Source: Anaerolineales bacterium
GTDB taxonomy: Bacteria; Chloroflexota; Anaerolineae; Anaerolineales; UBA6663
Reading direction: 5' to 3'
NCBI GenBank assembly: GCA_016789245.1
Contig: JAEURM010000060.1
Span: forward strand, 1-9,354
DNA: 9,354 nucleotides
Below, in pieces: positions 1 to 7,024 of the stretch. A program made the translations under genes and the position numbers. The stretch's first letter is position 1. Every line of letters begins with the position of its first letter. The notes beneath the pieces were generated by a model, which was given only the letters and a program-made list of their open reading frames with translations, was not told the origin of the DNA and made no database searches.

Positions 1-719
1 TCTTCACTCCCAATCACTTTCACAAACGCATCTTCTAAGTTGCTTTGGCCGGTTTGGGTGCGCAGTTCTTCCGCCGAGCCGCTGGCGGCTACTTTGCCGT
101 GCGCCACAATCACAATCTGGTCACACAGCGCGGCCACTTCTTGCATGATGTGGCTAGAGAACAACACACACTGGCCCTCATCGCGCAAGCGGCGGATAAC
201 GTCCCGCATGGCGCGCGTGCTCATCACATCTAGGCCATTGGTAGGTTCATCTAGCAGAACGTTTTTAGGGCTATGCACCAACGCGCGCGCAATGGCCACC
301 TTCAGCCGTTCACCAGTGGAAAAGCCTTCTGTGCGGCGATGATCAATTTCGCCCATCTCCAACATTTTCACCAACGCATCAATGCGCTTTTCTAATTCTG
401 CGCCGCTTAAGCCGTGCAAACGCCCAAAGTAGCGCACGTTTTCACGGGCCGTTAAACGGGGATACAAGCCGCGCGCATCTGGCAATGCGCCCAACCGTTT
501 TTGCACTTCCACGGGGGTGGCCACCGTATCAAAGCCATCCACCTTGGCCGTGCCGCTATCTGGCTTGAGCAACGTGTAGAGCATTCTGAGCGTGGTGCTT
601 TTGCCCGCGCCGTTTGGCCCCAGCAAGCCCGTAATATGCCCATCTGGCGCGGTAAAACTCACACCCTGCACGGCTTTTACGGCGCCAAAAGATTTATAAA
701 GGTTTTGTACTTCAATCAT
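1..719 (-). CDS. ABC transporter ATP-binding protein, NatA-like (3' end cut by window edge)
   Basis: This is the cytoplasmic ATPase subunit of an ABC exporter. The frame opens with ATG at 719 and is still open at base 1 (239 codons seen). Walker A is GPNGAGKST at residues 34-42. The Q-loop region reads LPDARGLYPRLTARENV (79-95), a stretch typical of the NatA family (Na+ efflux and related exporters). The C-loop is STGER (134-138) rather than LSGGQ. Walker B is VLLDEP with catalytic Glu158, the D-loop is NGLD (161-164) and the H-loop is His190 in SSHIMQEV. No Shine-Dalgarno sequence is visible, and the nearest upstream in-frame codons contain no better start. It lies 54 nt behind the lipoprotein hydrolase gene on the same strand, so co-transcription is likely. 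In natAB-type operons a NatB-like permease follows, and it would lie left of this window. The ATPase identity is secure; the substrate (sodium, peptide or other) cannot be told from this subunit. Confidence 0.95.
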   Translation of the reverse strand, partial: MIEVQNLYKSFGAVKAVQGVSFTAPDGHITGLLGPNGAGKSTTLRMLYTLLKPDSGTAKVDGFDTVATPVEVQKRLGALPDARGLYPRLTARENVRYFGRLHGLSGAELEKRIDALVKMLEMGEIDHRRTEGFSTGERLKVAIARALVHSPKNVLLDEPTNGLDVMSTRAMRDVIRRLRDEGQCVLFSSHIMQEVAALCDQIVIVAHGKVAASGSAEELRTQTGQSNLEDAFVKVIGSE

Positions 720-730
720 TGATTCAATGG

Positions 731-759
731 GTGATTGATTGGGCGATTGGGTCAATCAC
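731..759. other. Small hairpin in the hydrolase/ATPase gap
   Basis: The 54-nt gap between the hydrolase and ATPase genes contains GTGATTGA (731-738) and its exact reverse complement TCAATCAC (752-759) around a 13-nt GGG-rich spacer. The gap is also low in complexity, with several GATTGGG-like units. There is no T-tract, so it is a poor terminator. It could be an mRNA processing or stabilising hairpin ahead of the ATPase start, or chance. Confidence 0.3.
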
Positions 760-773
760 TCAATCCTTCACTG

Positions 774-2258
774 TTAGGGTTTTGGCCCAGTCACATCTAC
801 AAAAAACGGCAGGGGCGCAATGGCTTGAACACAGGCCACGTCTAAGCCTTGCACCGAGGCGGCTTCAATAAAATTAGCGGCCACGCGCGGCAAGCAACCG
901 CGCATTAGCACGTTATGGCCTTGGCCGGGCGCCACTACGTGCAGGCTATTCGGCAGAGTGCGCGCCACTTCTTCGGCGTTGCTGGGCGGCGTCACCGGGT
1001 CAGCTTCGCCAGAAAGTAACAGCACCGGCACGGAGGATTGCACCGGCTGTTTAAAGTCGCCGCTCACTGGGCCGTGCGGCCACACTGCGCACAACGTTTC
1101 AATCTGCGCGGTTTGCACATCTCCCAAATACGTGTTGGCATTAGCCTGCGCGGCCTGCTCGGGCGTAATAAAAGGCGCATCTTCCGCGCACAGTACGGAG
1201 GCATTCAACGTGCCACTGATGCTGGCGGATAAATCATCACCCACTGCCACCATTTGCGCGGCCAGCATGGTGTAATTTTTTTGCGCGGCTTGGTGAATGA
1301 GCAGAGGCAGAAGCGCGGCGGTTTCTGGCGCGTAAGTGAGTAAACGGATAGTGCTAACCGTGCTGGAACGGGTGAGCCGCAGTTCTGTAGCTTGGCCGGT
1401 GGTGGGATGAATGGCCGTGATGATGGGCGCTTCGGCTTGCAGAGTGGTGAGCACGCTCTCAAACTCGGCGCGCAAATTGGGAAAGGCCGCGCGGCAGGCT
1501 TCATCCGCCTCACAGCGCGTGAAAATCATTTCAAGGGCGCGTTGGGCATCAGCGGCCACATCAATACCCAATGCTTCGGCCTGCGGCACCACGCCATCTA
1601 AAATCACAGCGCGCACCCGTTCCGGAAAAAGCTTGAGATAGGTTTGCGCCATGCGCGTGCCGTAAGAAACACCATAGATATTAATTTGCTCATAACCCAA
1701 CGCGGCGCGCACCTCATCAAAATCACGCGCGGCATTTTCCGTGGTGTACCAGCGCGGGTCACCCGCCATTTGCGTCAGGCACTCGCGCAAACTTTCTAGA
1801 TAGAGTTTTTTGGTTTCGTCTTCCGTCAGCGTGAGAGTAACATCATCGTCTGAGTCTGGGCACGTCAATGGATTGTTTTCACCCGTGCCGCGTTGGTCAA
1901 TCAGCACCAAATCGCGGTCTTGCTGAATACGCTCCAATGCGCCAAGCAAGGGCGGAAATGCTTCGGTGGCGGCCTGCCCCGGCCCACCGGCAAACAAAAA
2001 TAGCGCGTCTGGTTGGGCGTTGCGGCTAATGGCTGGCACCACCACTACTTTAAGTGTGATGGTTTTGCCGGTGGTGGCGGTGCGGTCTTCAGGCACAGCC
2101 CATTCGCCACACTGGGCTTTTACGTCTCCATCCAGCACGCAATCTTCCAGCGGCAAGCGGGGCGTGGTGGCCGGCAAAACGGCAGTGGAACAAGCGGCTA
2201 AGGCTAAGGCCAGTGCCGCGCCTATGGCCAAGCCGCGCAAAAACAGTAAATCCTTCAT
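774..2258 (-). CDS. Secreted lipoprotein alpha/beta hydrolase, TAP-like (tripeptidyl/prolyl aminopeptidase family)
   Basis: A 494-aa serine hydrolase probably anchored outside the membrane. The N-terminus has a charged start, a hydrophobic Ala/Leu stretch and a lipobox LAAC, with Cys23 as the predicted lipidated residue. The fold shows an oxyanion segment FAGGPGQ (89-95), the DQRGTGEN motif (121-128), the nucleophile elbow GVSYG with Ser198, the acid in GEADPVTPP (Asp420) and the catalytic His448 in GQGHN. This order and length match the TAP-like family (secreted tripeptidyl aminopeptidases, with the TAP C-terminal domain around residues 380-480). Ten further cysteines suggest disulfides, in keeping with an extracytoplasmic site. 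The ATG at 2258 overlaps the CPBP stop as ATGA and has no clear Shine-Dalgarno, which points to translational coupling. Family members cleave N-terminal peptides or esters; the substrate here is unknown. Hydrolase class is certain, peptidase activity is probable. Confidence 0.9.
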   Translation of the reverse strand: MKDLLFLRGLAIGAALALALAACSTAVLPATTPRLPLEDCVLDGDVKAQCGEWAVPEDRTATTGKTITLKVVVVPAISRNAQPDALFLFAGGPGQAATEAFPPLLGALERIQQDRDLVLIDQRGTGENNPLTCPDSDDDVTLTLTEDETKKLYLESLRECLTQMAGDPRWYTTENAARDFDEVRAALGYEQINIYGVSYGTRMAQTYLKLFPERVRAVILDGVVPQAEALGIDVAADAQRALEMIFTRCEADEACRAAFPNLRAEFESVLTTLQAEAPIITAIHPTTGQATELRLTRSSTVSTIRLLTYAPETAALLPLLIHQAAQKNYTMLAAQMVAVGDDLSASISGTLNASVLCAEDAPFITPEQAAQANANTYLGDVQTAQIETLCAVWPHGPVSGDFKQPVQSSVPVLLLSGEADPVTPPSNAEEVARTLPNSLHVVAPGQGHNVLMRGCLPRVAANFIEAASVQGLDVACVQAIAPLPFFVDVTGPKP

Positions 2259-3019
2259 GGTTGCAAGTTCTTAAGTTGCGGGAAGAGTTCCATTAGGCCC
2301 AACAGCAAGTACAGCAAAAACACAGCCAAGCTGTTATTGAGCATGTGAATGCCGATGGCGGTGTACAGTGAGCGCGTGTATTCAAACACAACGGCAATGG
2401 CCACACCCATTACTAAGCTGGAGAGCACTACTCCCAGTGAATCAAAGTGCGCGAGGCCAAACAGCACGGAGCTGACGATGACGGCCGTCCAAAAGTTAAA
2501 GCGCCGCCGGAACCACGTGTACAGCGCGCCCCGGAAGAATAACTCTTCTGAAATGGGCACAAGCAGGCCCACGCCAATAAAGGTGACGATGAAGCCGAGC
2601 AGAGAAAACTCAGTGCCCAGCAATTCTTGGCGGGCGCTCAAACTATCTAAGTTGCCTTCTACCAAGATGAGGGCGGCGTAGGCCAGCAGAAGCCGCAAGG
2701 GCAAGAGTAGAACCGTAACGCCGCTAATCACAATTAGCCACGCCCAATGGAAGCGCACCGGCCACAATCCCAAATCTGCCAGCGAGAGCCAGCCACGCCA
2801 GAGGCCCAACAAAACTACACTGCCGCCCAAGCTAAAGAAATTGGCGAGGGTGATAGCGGCCACCAGCAAAGTGGTGTTGGCATTTTGCAAGAAGTAGCCA
2901 ATAAGGCCGGTGGTGAAAATGAAAACGCTCAGGCCCACCGCCACCACCAACAGAATATCTAGCCAGCGGGCACGCGGCGCCGGGGCTGGCTCAGTGGGAA
3001 TGGGGGTTGCGAGGGACAT
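2255..3019 (-). CDS. CPBP family intramembrane glutamic endopeptidase (CAAX protease/Abi-type)
   Basis: A 254-aa polytopic membrane protein carrying the three CPBP (Rce1-like) motifs. Motif 1 is EELFFR with Glu158, Glu159 and Arg163, motif 2 is FGLAH ending in His191, and motif 3 is HMLNN with His225 and Asn229. All expected catalytic residues are present, so it should be active inside the membrane. About seven to eight hydrophobic segments begin near residue 20, after a short proline-rich N-terminus (TPIPTEPAPAPRAR). Bacterial CPBP proteins process peptides such as bacteriocins or act in immunity and secretion-linked proteolysis. In some bacteria a CPBP domain is fused to the permease partner of a NatA ATPase, which makes the NatA-like ATPase gene two genes downstream relevant. 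The start at 3019 has no Shine-Dalgarno, and a long palindrome ends 14 nt upstream of it. The stop overlaps the next gene's ATG by 4 nt. Confidence 0.92.
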   Translation of the reverse strand: MSLATPIPTEPAPAPRARWLDILLVVAVGLSVFIFTTGLIGYFLQNANTTLLVAAITLANFFSLGGSVVLLGLWRGWLSLADLGLWPVRFHWAWLIVISGVTVLLLPLRLLLAYAALILVEGNLDSLSARQELLGTEFSLLGFIVTFIGVGLLVPISEELFFRGALYTWFRRRFNFWTAVIVSSVLFGLAHFDSLGVVLSSLVMGVAIAVVFEYTRSLYTAIGIHMLNNSLAVFLLYLLLGLMELFPQLKNLQP

Positions 3020-3033
3020 GGGTTCAGAATTTA

Positions 3034-3064
3034 GGTGACAGTCACTTGAGAAGTGACTGTCACC
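3034..3064. repeat. Perfect 14-bp inverted repeat with self-palindromic arms
   Basis: GGTGACAGTCACTT (3034-3047) and its exact reverse complement (3051-3064) flank a 3-nt loop, GAG. Each arm contains its own odd palindrome, GTGAC-A-GTCAC (3035-3045) and GTGAC-T-GTCAC (3053-3063). It lies 15 nt after the AIM24 stop and 14 nt before the CPBP start. No T-tract follows on either strand, so intrinsic termination is unlikely. It could be a dispersed palindromic repeat, an mRNA-stabilising hairpin or a paired operator. No second copy occurs in this window. Confidence 0.85.
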
Positions 3065-3079
3065 GATAAGAAAAGGGAA

Positions 3080-3832
3080 TTAGCCGCTAGACGCCGTGGG
3101 CATGTATGGCATGATGGCGCGCGCGAGGTTGGAGGTAGGCATGGTTTGTAGCCACACCCGGCCTGGCCCGCGCAGGGTGGCCAAGAACAAACCTTCACCG
3201 CCAAAGAAAATGTTGGTGAGGCCTTTCATCATTTCAATATCAAAGCCAACGGTAGGCTCATACATGGCCACGTGGCCGGTATCCACTTTTAGCATTTGGT
3301 TGGCTTCGAGTGTGTACTCCACAATTTCGCCATCCAAGCACACAAAAGCTACGCCCGGGCCAGTGATTTTTTGCATCACAAAACCCTCGCCGCCAAACAA
3401 GCCCGCGCCCAGTTTACGGCGGAAGTGAACGCCCAACCCCACGGTTTTCTCGGCGCACAAAAACGCGCTCTTTTGGCAAATCAGTTCTTGCCCTTGCGCC
3501 AAATTCACCGGCACAATCTTGCCCGGAAAATCGGAAGCGAAGGAGACGATGCCTTTGCCGCCTTGGCTGGTGTATTCCACCAAAAAGAGAGACTCACCTG
3601 AAACCATGCGGCCTAAGCCACCAAGGATGCCGCCGCCGCGCCCGCTGGTCTTCATATCAATGTTACTGCTCATCCACGCCATGCCGCCGCTTTCCGAGTA
3701 CACGGTTTCACCCGGGTCAAGTTCCAAAATCACGGCTTGCAAAGTGGTGCCAATGATTTTGTACTCCATGCCGGTAACGCCTTTGCCGCTGGCGGTTACG
3801 GTGGGGTCTGGTAAGTCAAGACGGTTGCTCAT
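3080..3832 (-). CDS. AIM24/TIGR00266 family protein
   Basis: A 250-aa protein of the AIM24 (TIGR00266) family, a beta-rich fold named after a yeast mitochondrial inner-membrane protein. Its bacterial function is not established. Family hallmarks include [12 protein letters not shown] (47-58), [12 protein letters not shown] (78-89), the [10 protein letters not shown] segment (119-128), [19 protein letters not shown] (142-160), and a second GGEG block, [20 protein letters not shown] (209-228), followed by [12 protein letters not shown]. The repeated GGEG/GPG motifs reflect the internal pseudo-symmetry of the fold. The ATG at 3832 is chosen over a TTG at 3838 because AAGGAG at 3841-3846 is 8 nt from the ATG but only 2 nt from the TTG. 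This leaves about 21 residues ahead of the GMEYKI segment where many relatives begin; Met22 is an alternative start with a much weaker site. It is the first gene of a probable four-gene leftward unit. There is no signal peptide. Confidence 0.93.
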   Translation of the reverse strand: MSNRLDLPDPTVTASGKGVTGMEYKIIGTTLQAVILELDPGETVYSESGGMAWMSSNIDMKTSGRGGGILGGLGRMVSGESLFLVEYTSQGGKGIVSFASDFPGKIVPVNLAQGQELICQKSAFLCAEKTVGLGVHFRRKLGAGLFGGEGFVMQKITGPGVAFVCLDGEIVEYTLEANQMLKVDTGHVAMYEPTVGFDIEMMKGLTNIFFGGEGLFLATLRGPGRVWLQTMPTSNLARAIMPYMPTASSG

Positions 3833-3840
3833 AGTCAATG

Positions 3841-3846
3841 CTCCTT
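3841..3846 (-). promoter_or_regulatory. Shine-Dalgarno site deciding the AIM24 start
   Basis: AAGGAG on the minus strand stands 8 nt upstream of ATG 3832. It is the strongest ribosome binding site of the left arm, and the other three minus-strand genes there have none that is obvious. It rules out the TTG at 3838, which would be only 2 nt away. Confidence 0.75.
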
Positions 3847-3863
3847 GAAAGAAAGGTGATTAG

Positions 3864-3869
3864 ATTATA
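3864..3869 (-). promoter_or_regulatory. Candidate promoter -10 box for the AIM24-CPBP-hydrolase-ATPase unit
   Basis: A perfect TATAAT reads on the minus strand (3869 to 3864) and would give a start of transcription near 3857, just ahead of AAGGAG. At the -35 distance there is no good TTGACA match. Instead the odd palindrome GTGCG-C-CGCAC (3890-3900) overlaps that zone, so activation by a protein or an alternative sigma factor is possible. Confidence 0.5.
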
Positions 3870-3996
3870 GCTCTGCGGCTTGGGACTAAGTGCGCCGCAC
3901 AACCTTTACCCAGTTTGGCACGCTTTTCGGCCCGTTCTGTTGATTCTACGAGGCGGCCCACCACGGGTAGCGCACTTCATAAGCCATTTTCAGGGA

Positions 3997-4026
3997 TTGA
4001 TTAAACTTCTTGGGCAAGATTATAAC
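3997..4026 (+). promoter_or_regulatory. Candidate sigma70-type promoter for ppk1
   Basis: TTGATT (3997-4002, four of six consensus bases) and TATAAC (4021-4026, five of six) are 18 bp apart. Transcription would start near 4033 and leave a leader of about 120 nt that includes the CTGAC repeats. TAGAAT at 4124-4129 is a competing -10 closer to the gene. Neither is tested. Confidence 0.4.
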
Positions 4027-4156
4027 GCCCGCCCTCCGCTCACAACCTGACGCTGACCCGCCGACTGGCTGGCGGCTGACCAAGATTAAGTTTTCTTGAA
4101 CCAACGGCCACCGGGAACTCAGGTAGAATCTTGGGCAAACGAGTGGTGAAAAAACT

Positions 4157-6271
4157 ATGGCCGCCGATAAAAAAACCGATAAAAGTATTTCACTAGATGA
4201 ACAGCATCTCTTCCTCAACCGCGAGTTAAGTTTGCTGGCCTTTCAACAACGGGTGTTGGAGGAAGCGCAAGACCCCACCCACCCATTGCTAGAGCGGGTG
4301 AAGTTTCTTTCCATTGTTGGCTCCAATTTAGATGAGTTTTTCATGGTGCGCGTGGGCGGCCTGCAACAACAAATTGAAGCGGGCGTGGTGGAGCTTTCGC
4401 CGGATGGCCTGACCCCGGCCGAGCAAATGGCCGCCATCCGCAAGCAAGCCCTGCATCTGATGGAAACGGCCCGTGAGTGCTGGAGCAAGCATTTACACCC
4501 CGGCCTAACCGAAGCAGGCGTGCAGGTACTGAATTACGCCGAGCTCAACGCCTCGCAAAAAGCCCGCGTGGATGAGTATTTTGAACAAGTGGTGTTTCCG
4601 GTGTTAACGCCGCTGGCCTTTGACCCTGGCCGCCCGTTTCCGCACATCTCCAACCTCAGCCTGAATCTGGCCGTCCTCATCCGCGATAAGAAAAAGCAAG
4701 AACGGTTTGCGCGGGTGAAAGTGCCCAACACCTTGCCGCGCTTGGTGCCCATTAAACGCTCCTCCGGTGGCACGCGGAAAGATGGCACGGTGCCCCACAA
4801 CCACTTTTTTGTATGGCTGGAGCAAGTGATTGCCGCGCATTTGGATAAGCTTTTCCCCGGCGTGCAGATTGTAGAATCCCACTCCTTCCACGTTACCCGA
4901 GATGCGGACGTAGTGATAAAAGAACTGGAAGCCGCCGATTTAATGGAGAGCATGGAGCAAACGGTGCGTCAGCGCAAGTTTGGCGCGGTGGTGCGCGTAA
5001 AAATTACGGCGACCATGCCTGAACATGTGCGGGCCTTGTTGATTGAGAATTTGGAAGCGGATGCGAAGGATGTGTACGTACTTCACAATCCGTTGGGGCT
5101 GAGTGATTTGCGCGCCCTATATAGCGTTGACCGGTATGAACTAAAAGACCCGCCGTTTGTGCCCGCCGTGCCGCCCGCACTGAACGGTAAAACCGTGAAC
5201 GGCAACTTGTTCAGCGCCATTCGCCAGCGAGATATTTTGCTTCACCATCCGTATGATTCATTTATGCCGGTGGTGGATTTTTTGCGGCAGGCGGCCAATG
5301 ACCCAGACGTGCTGGCCATTAAGCAAACCTTGTACCGCGTGGGCCGCAACGCGCCCGTGGTGGAAGCTTTGCTGGACGCGAGTGAAAACGGCAAGCAAGT
5401 GGCGGCGCTGGTTGAGTTGAAGGCGCGCTTTGACGAAGAGCGCAACATTGACTGGGCCCGAAAGCTGGAAGCCGAGGGCGTGCATGTGGTGTATGGCCTG
5501 CTGGGCCTAAAAACGCATTCCAAAATTGCGTTGGTGGTGCGGAAAGAAGGCGAGCGCATTCGGCGCTATGTGCATCTTTCTACCGGCAACTACAACGTGC
5601 TCACCTCCCAAATTTACACGGATATTGGCCTGTTTACGTGCGATGAAGATATTGGCGCAGACGCCACCGATTTGTTCAACTACCTCACTGGCTACTCGGC
5701 CAAAACCAAGTTCCGCAAACTGCTGGTGGCGCCCATTAACTTGCGGCAGAGGATGACGGAACTGATTGAACGCGAAATGGAATTAGCACGCACGGGCAAA
5801 GGCGGCCAAATCATCTTTAAGATGAACGCGCTGACGGATAAGCCGATGATTCAGCAGTTGTACCGCGCCTCGCAAGCCGGCGTAAAGATTGAGATGCTAG
5901 TACGAGGCATGTGTTGCCTGCGGCCCGGCGTGCCCGGCGTGAGCGAAAACATTCGCATTACCAGCATTGTGGGCCGTTTTTTGGAGCACAGCCGCATTTA
6001 TTACTTCCACAACGCGGGCAACCCGGAAATTTACGTGGGCAGTGCGGATGTGATGACGCGCAACATTGACCGGCGCGTGGAAGTGCTCTTCCCTTTACAA
6101 GACGAGCGGCTGATTAAGCTGGTGACGGACGAAATTCTCAAGGTGTATCTGAATGATACGGCGAAGGCACGCGTGCTCACCGTTGAAGGTGCCTATGAGC
6201 GCTTGAAGCCGAAGAAAGACCAAGCCCCCGTTAACGCCCAAAACGTTTTACTAGGTCACCGCGCGGGGTGA
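4157..6271 (+). CDS. ppk1: Polyphosphate kinase 1
   Basis: PPK1 reversibly transfers the gamma phosphate of ATP to inorganic polyphosphate through a phosphohistidine. The 704-aa length matches the family. Domain order follows the E. coli enzyme. The N domain (about 14-119) has LNRELSLLAFQQRV and SNLDEFFMVRV. An H domain (about 120-335) follows. C1 (about 336-516) has the LLHHPYDSF, IKQTLYRVG and ELKARFDEERN motifs. C2 (about 517-690) completes it. His454 in LKTHSK corresponds to the autophosphorylated His435 of E. coli, and His611 in LEHSRIYYF to His592. The Mg-binding arginines are matched by Arg394 and Arg424, and the ATP-binding Asn by Asn57. All key residues are intact, so activity is expected. 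The ATG at 4157 has only a weak purine-rich site (GTGGTGA). Divergent promoters lie upstream. No ppx or ppk2 gene is visible nearby, but a PAP2-like gene follows 78 nt downstream. Confidence 0.98.
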   Translation: MAADKKTDKSISLDEQHLFLNRELSLLAFQQRVLEEAQDPTHPLLERVKFLSIVGSNLDEFFMVRVGGLQQQIEAGVVELSPDGLTPAEQMAAIRKQALHLMETARECWSKHLHPGLTEAGVQVLNYAELNASQKARVDEYFEQVVFPVLTPLAFDPGRPFPHISNLSLNLAVLIRDKKKQERFARVKVPNTLPRLVPIKRSSGGTRKDGTVPHNHFFVWLEQVIAAHLDKLFPGVQIVESHSFHVTRDADVVIKELEAADLMESMEQTVRQRKFGAVVRVKITATMPEHVRALLIENLEADAKDVYVLHNPLGLSDLRALYSVDRYELKDPPFVPAVPPALNGKTVNGNLFSAIRQRDILLHHPYDSFMPVVDFLRQAANDPDVLAIKQTLYRVGRNAPVVEALLDASENGKQVAALVELKARFDEERNIDWARKLEAEGVHVVYGLLGLKTHSKIALVVRKEGERIRRYVHLSTGNYNVLTSQIYTDIGLFTCDEDIGADATDLFNYLTGYSAKTKFRKLLVAPINLRQRMTELIEREMELARTGKGGQIIFKMNALTDKPMIQQLYRASQAGVKIEMLVRGMCCLRPGVPGVSENIRITSIVGRFLEHSRIYYFHNAGNPEIYVGSADVMTRNIDRRVEVLFPLQDERLIKLVTDEILKVYLNDTAKARVLTVEGAYERLKPKKDQAPVNAQNVLLGHRAG

Positions 6272-6317
6272 TTGGTCGGCCCTAAATCAATCAACAATCT
6301 TTTACCTGCCGCTTGAA

Positions 6318-6347
6318 CTTGGCTTAAGCTCAGCCGCTTAAGCTAAG
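6318..6347 (+). promoter_or_regulatory. 12-bp hairpin abutting the PAP2-like start codon
   Basis: CTTGGCTTAAGC (6318-6329) pairs with GCTTAAGCTAAG (6336-6347) around the loop TCAGCC, with one G-U pair. The core GCTTAAGC occurs twice (6322-6329, 6336-6343) and is itself a perfect palindrome. The hairpin ends 2 nt before ATG 6350, and the only SD-like bases (TAAGG) fall largely in its 3' arm. No T-tract follows, so it is more likely a translational block or a dimeric operator than a terminator. Confidence 0.6.
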
Positions 6348-6349
6348 GT

Positions 6350-6964
6350 ATGCAATTAACTCAAGATTTTTCTTACCCCAAAACTCAGGCTTTATCACAC
6401 AACCGCTGGGCGCGGCTGATTTCCAACTTATTTAGCCCACCGCTGATGATTGTGGCTGGTGTAAGTTTGGCCGCCGCTTCTTTGGGCACGGCCGCCGCGT
6501 GGCAGTGGGCGGCGCAGTATTTGCTCATGGCGCTAGGGATGCCCATTGGTTTTGTGGTGTGGCAATTGAGGCGGGGCCGCATTACCAGCCTAGAAATACA
6601 CTTACGGTCTGAGCGGTTTCAGCCGTATTTAGTTTCCTTGGGGTGCAGTTTAGTGGCGTGGCTATGGTTGCGCTTGGGCATGGCCCCCACTCTGCTTACG
6701 TTGCTGGCGGGCGTGGGCGCGGTGCAAGTAACGTTGATGTTGGCCATTACGCTGTTTTGGAAAATTAGCGCCCACAGCGCCTCCATTGCGGGGGTAGTGA
6801 TGTTGGCATTGAGTTTGTTTGGCGCAGTGGCTCTGCCGTTGGGGGTGCTGGTGCTGGCCGTGGGCTGGGCGCGCCTTCATTTACGCCGCCACAGCTTCAT
6901 GCAAGTACTGGCCGGCATATGTCTCGGCGCGGGCTTAATAGCCCTGGTGCTCTGGCTTCAATAA
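6350..6964 (+). CDS. PAP2-like membrane phosphatase family protein (divergent motifs)
   Basis: A 204-aa integral membrane protein with about six hydrophobic helices, resembling the PAP2 (phosphatidic acid phosphatase type 2) superfamily. Counterparts of the three motifs can be seen but are atypical. LEIHLRSERFQP (81-92) stands for KX6RP, KISAHSAS (138-145) for PSGH with His142, and ARLHLRRHSFMQVLAG (174-189) for SRX5HX3D, with Arg175 and the putative nucleophile His181. Gln185 stands where Asp is expected. Family enzymes remove phosphate from lipid phosphates or undecaprenyl pyrophosphate at the membrane; whether this one is active is open. An in-frame TAA at 6344-6346 sits just upstream and there is no GTG or TTG nearby, so ATG 6350 is effectively forced even though it abuts a hairpin and lacks a spaced Shine-Dalgarno. 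It lies 78 nt after ppk1 and may share its transcript. Confidence 0.75.
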   Translation: MQLTQDFSYPKTQALSHNRWARLISNLFSPPLMIVAGVSLAAASLGTAAAWQWAAQYLLMALGMPIGFVVWQLRRGRITSLEIHLRSERFQPYLVSLGCSLVAWLWLRLGMAPTLLTLLAGVGAVQVTLMLAITLFWKISAHSASIAGVVMLALSLFGAVALPLGVLVLAVGWARLHLRRHSFMQVLAGICLGAGLIALVLWLQ

Positions 6965-7024
6965 TCCCCGCACTCGGCTCAATTCCCCAACCAAATCTTC
7001 CTTTGCGCTTCCGGCCAAACCGCG

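Larger units (their letters stand above)
3833..4156. other. Divergent intergenic region between the AIM24 gene and ppk1
   Basis: These 324 bases hold no credible gene. From left to right they hold the AIM24 ribosome site and TATAAT on the minus strand, an 11-bp odd palindrome (3890-3900), a candidate plus-strand promoter (3997-4026), and three CTGAC units (4047-4051, 4053-4057, 4076-4080). Two of the CTGAC units lie within exact GCTGACC copies at 4052-4058 and 4075-4081. Between them sits a weak CCGCC/GGCGG hairpin. A TAGAAT (4124-4129) lies 27 nt before ppk1 and could be a second -10 box, but no -35 is seen at a proper distance. The region probably serves divergent transcription. Confidence 0.6.

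Noticed and set aside
306..320. Non-canonical C-loop STGER instead of LSGGQ in the ABC ATPase
   Set aside because: Variant C-loops of the STG type are common in NatA-like ATPases, and all other ATPase motifs are intact, so this is not evidence of inactivity.
40..342. Plus-strand open frames across the ABC ATPase gene
   Set aside because: They are opposite the fully motif-supported ATPase frame and show no recognisable protein features or ribosome sites.
3888..3977. AAGTGCGC (3888-3895) and its reverse complement GCGCACTT (3970-3977), 74 bp apart
   Set aside because: An 8-bp match between two places in a 320-base region is expected about once by chance, and the separation has no clear meaning.
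3946..4218. A 90-codon minus-strand frame covering the ppk1 promoter and start
   Set aside because: It lies antisense to the ppk1 5' end, has no ribosome binding site and has a low-complexity Ser/Cys-rich start. Better read as chance coding on the back of a promoter and a conserved gene.
6257..6272. TCACC/GGTGA inverted repeat overlapping the ppk1 stop codon as a terminator
   Set aside because: Only 5 bp of stem and no T-tract. The stronger hairpin lies further down at 6318-6347.
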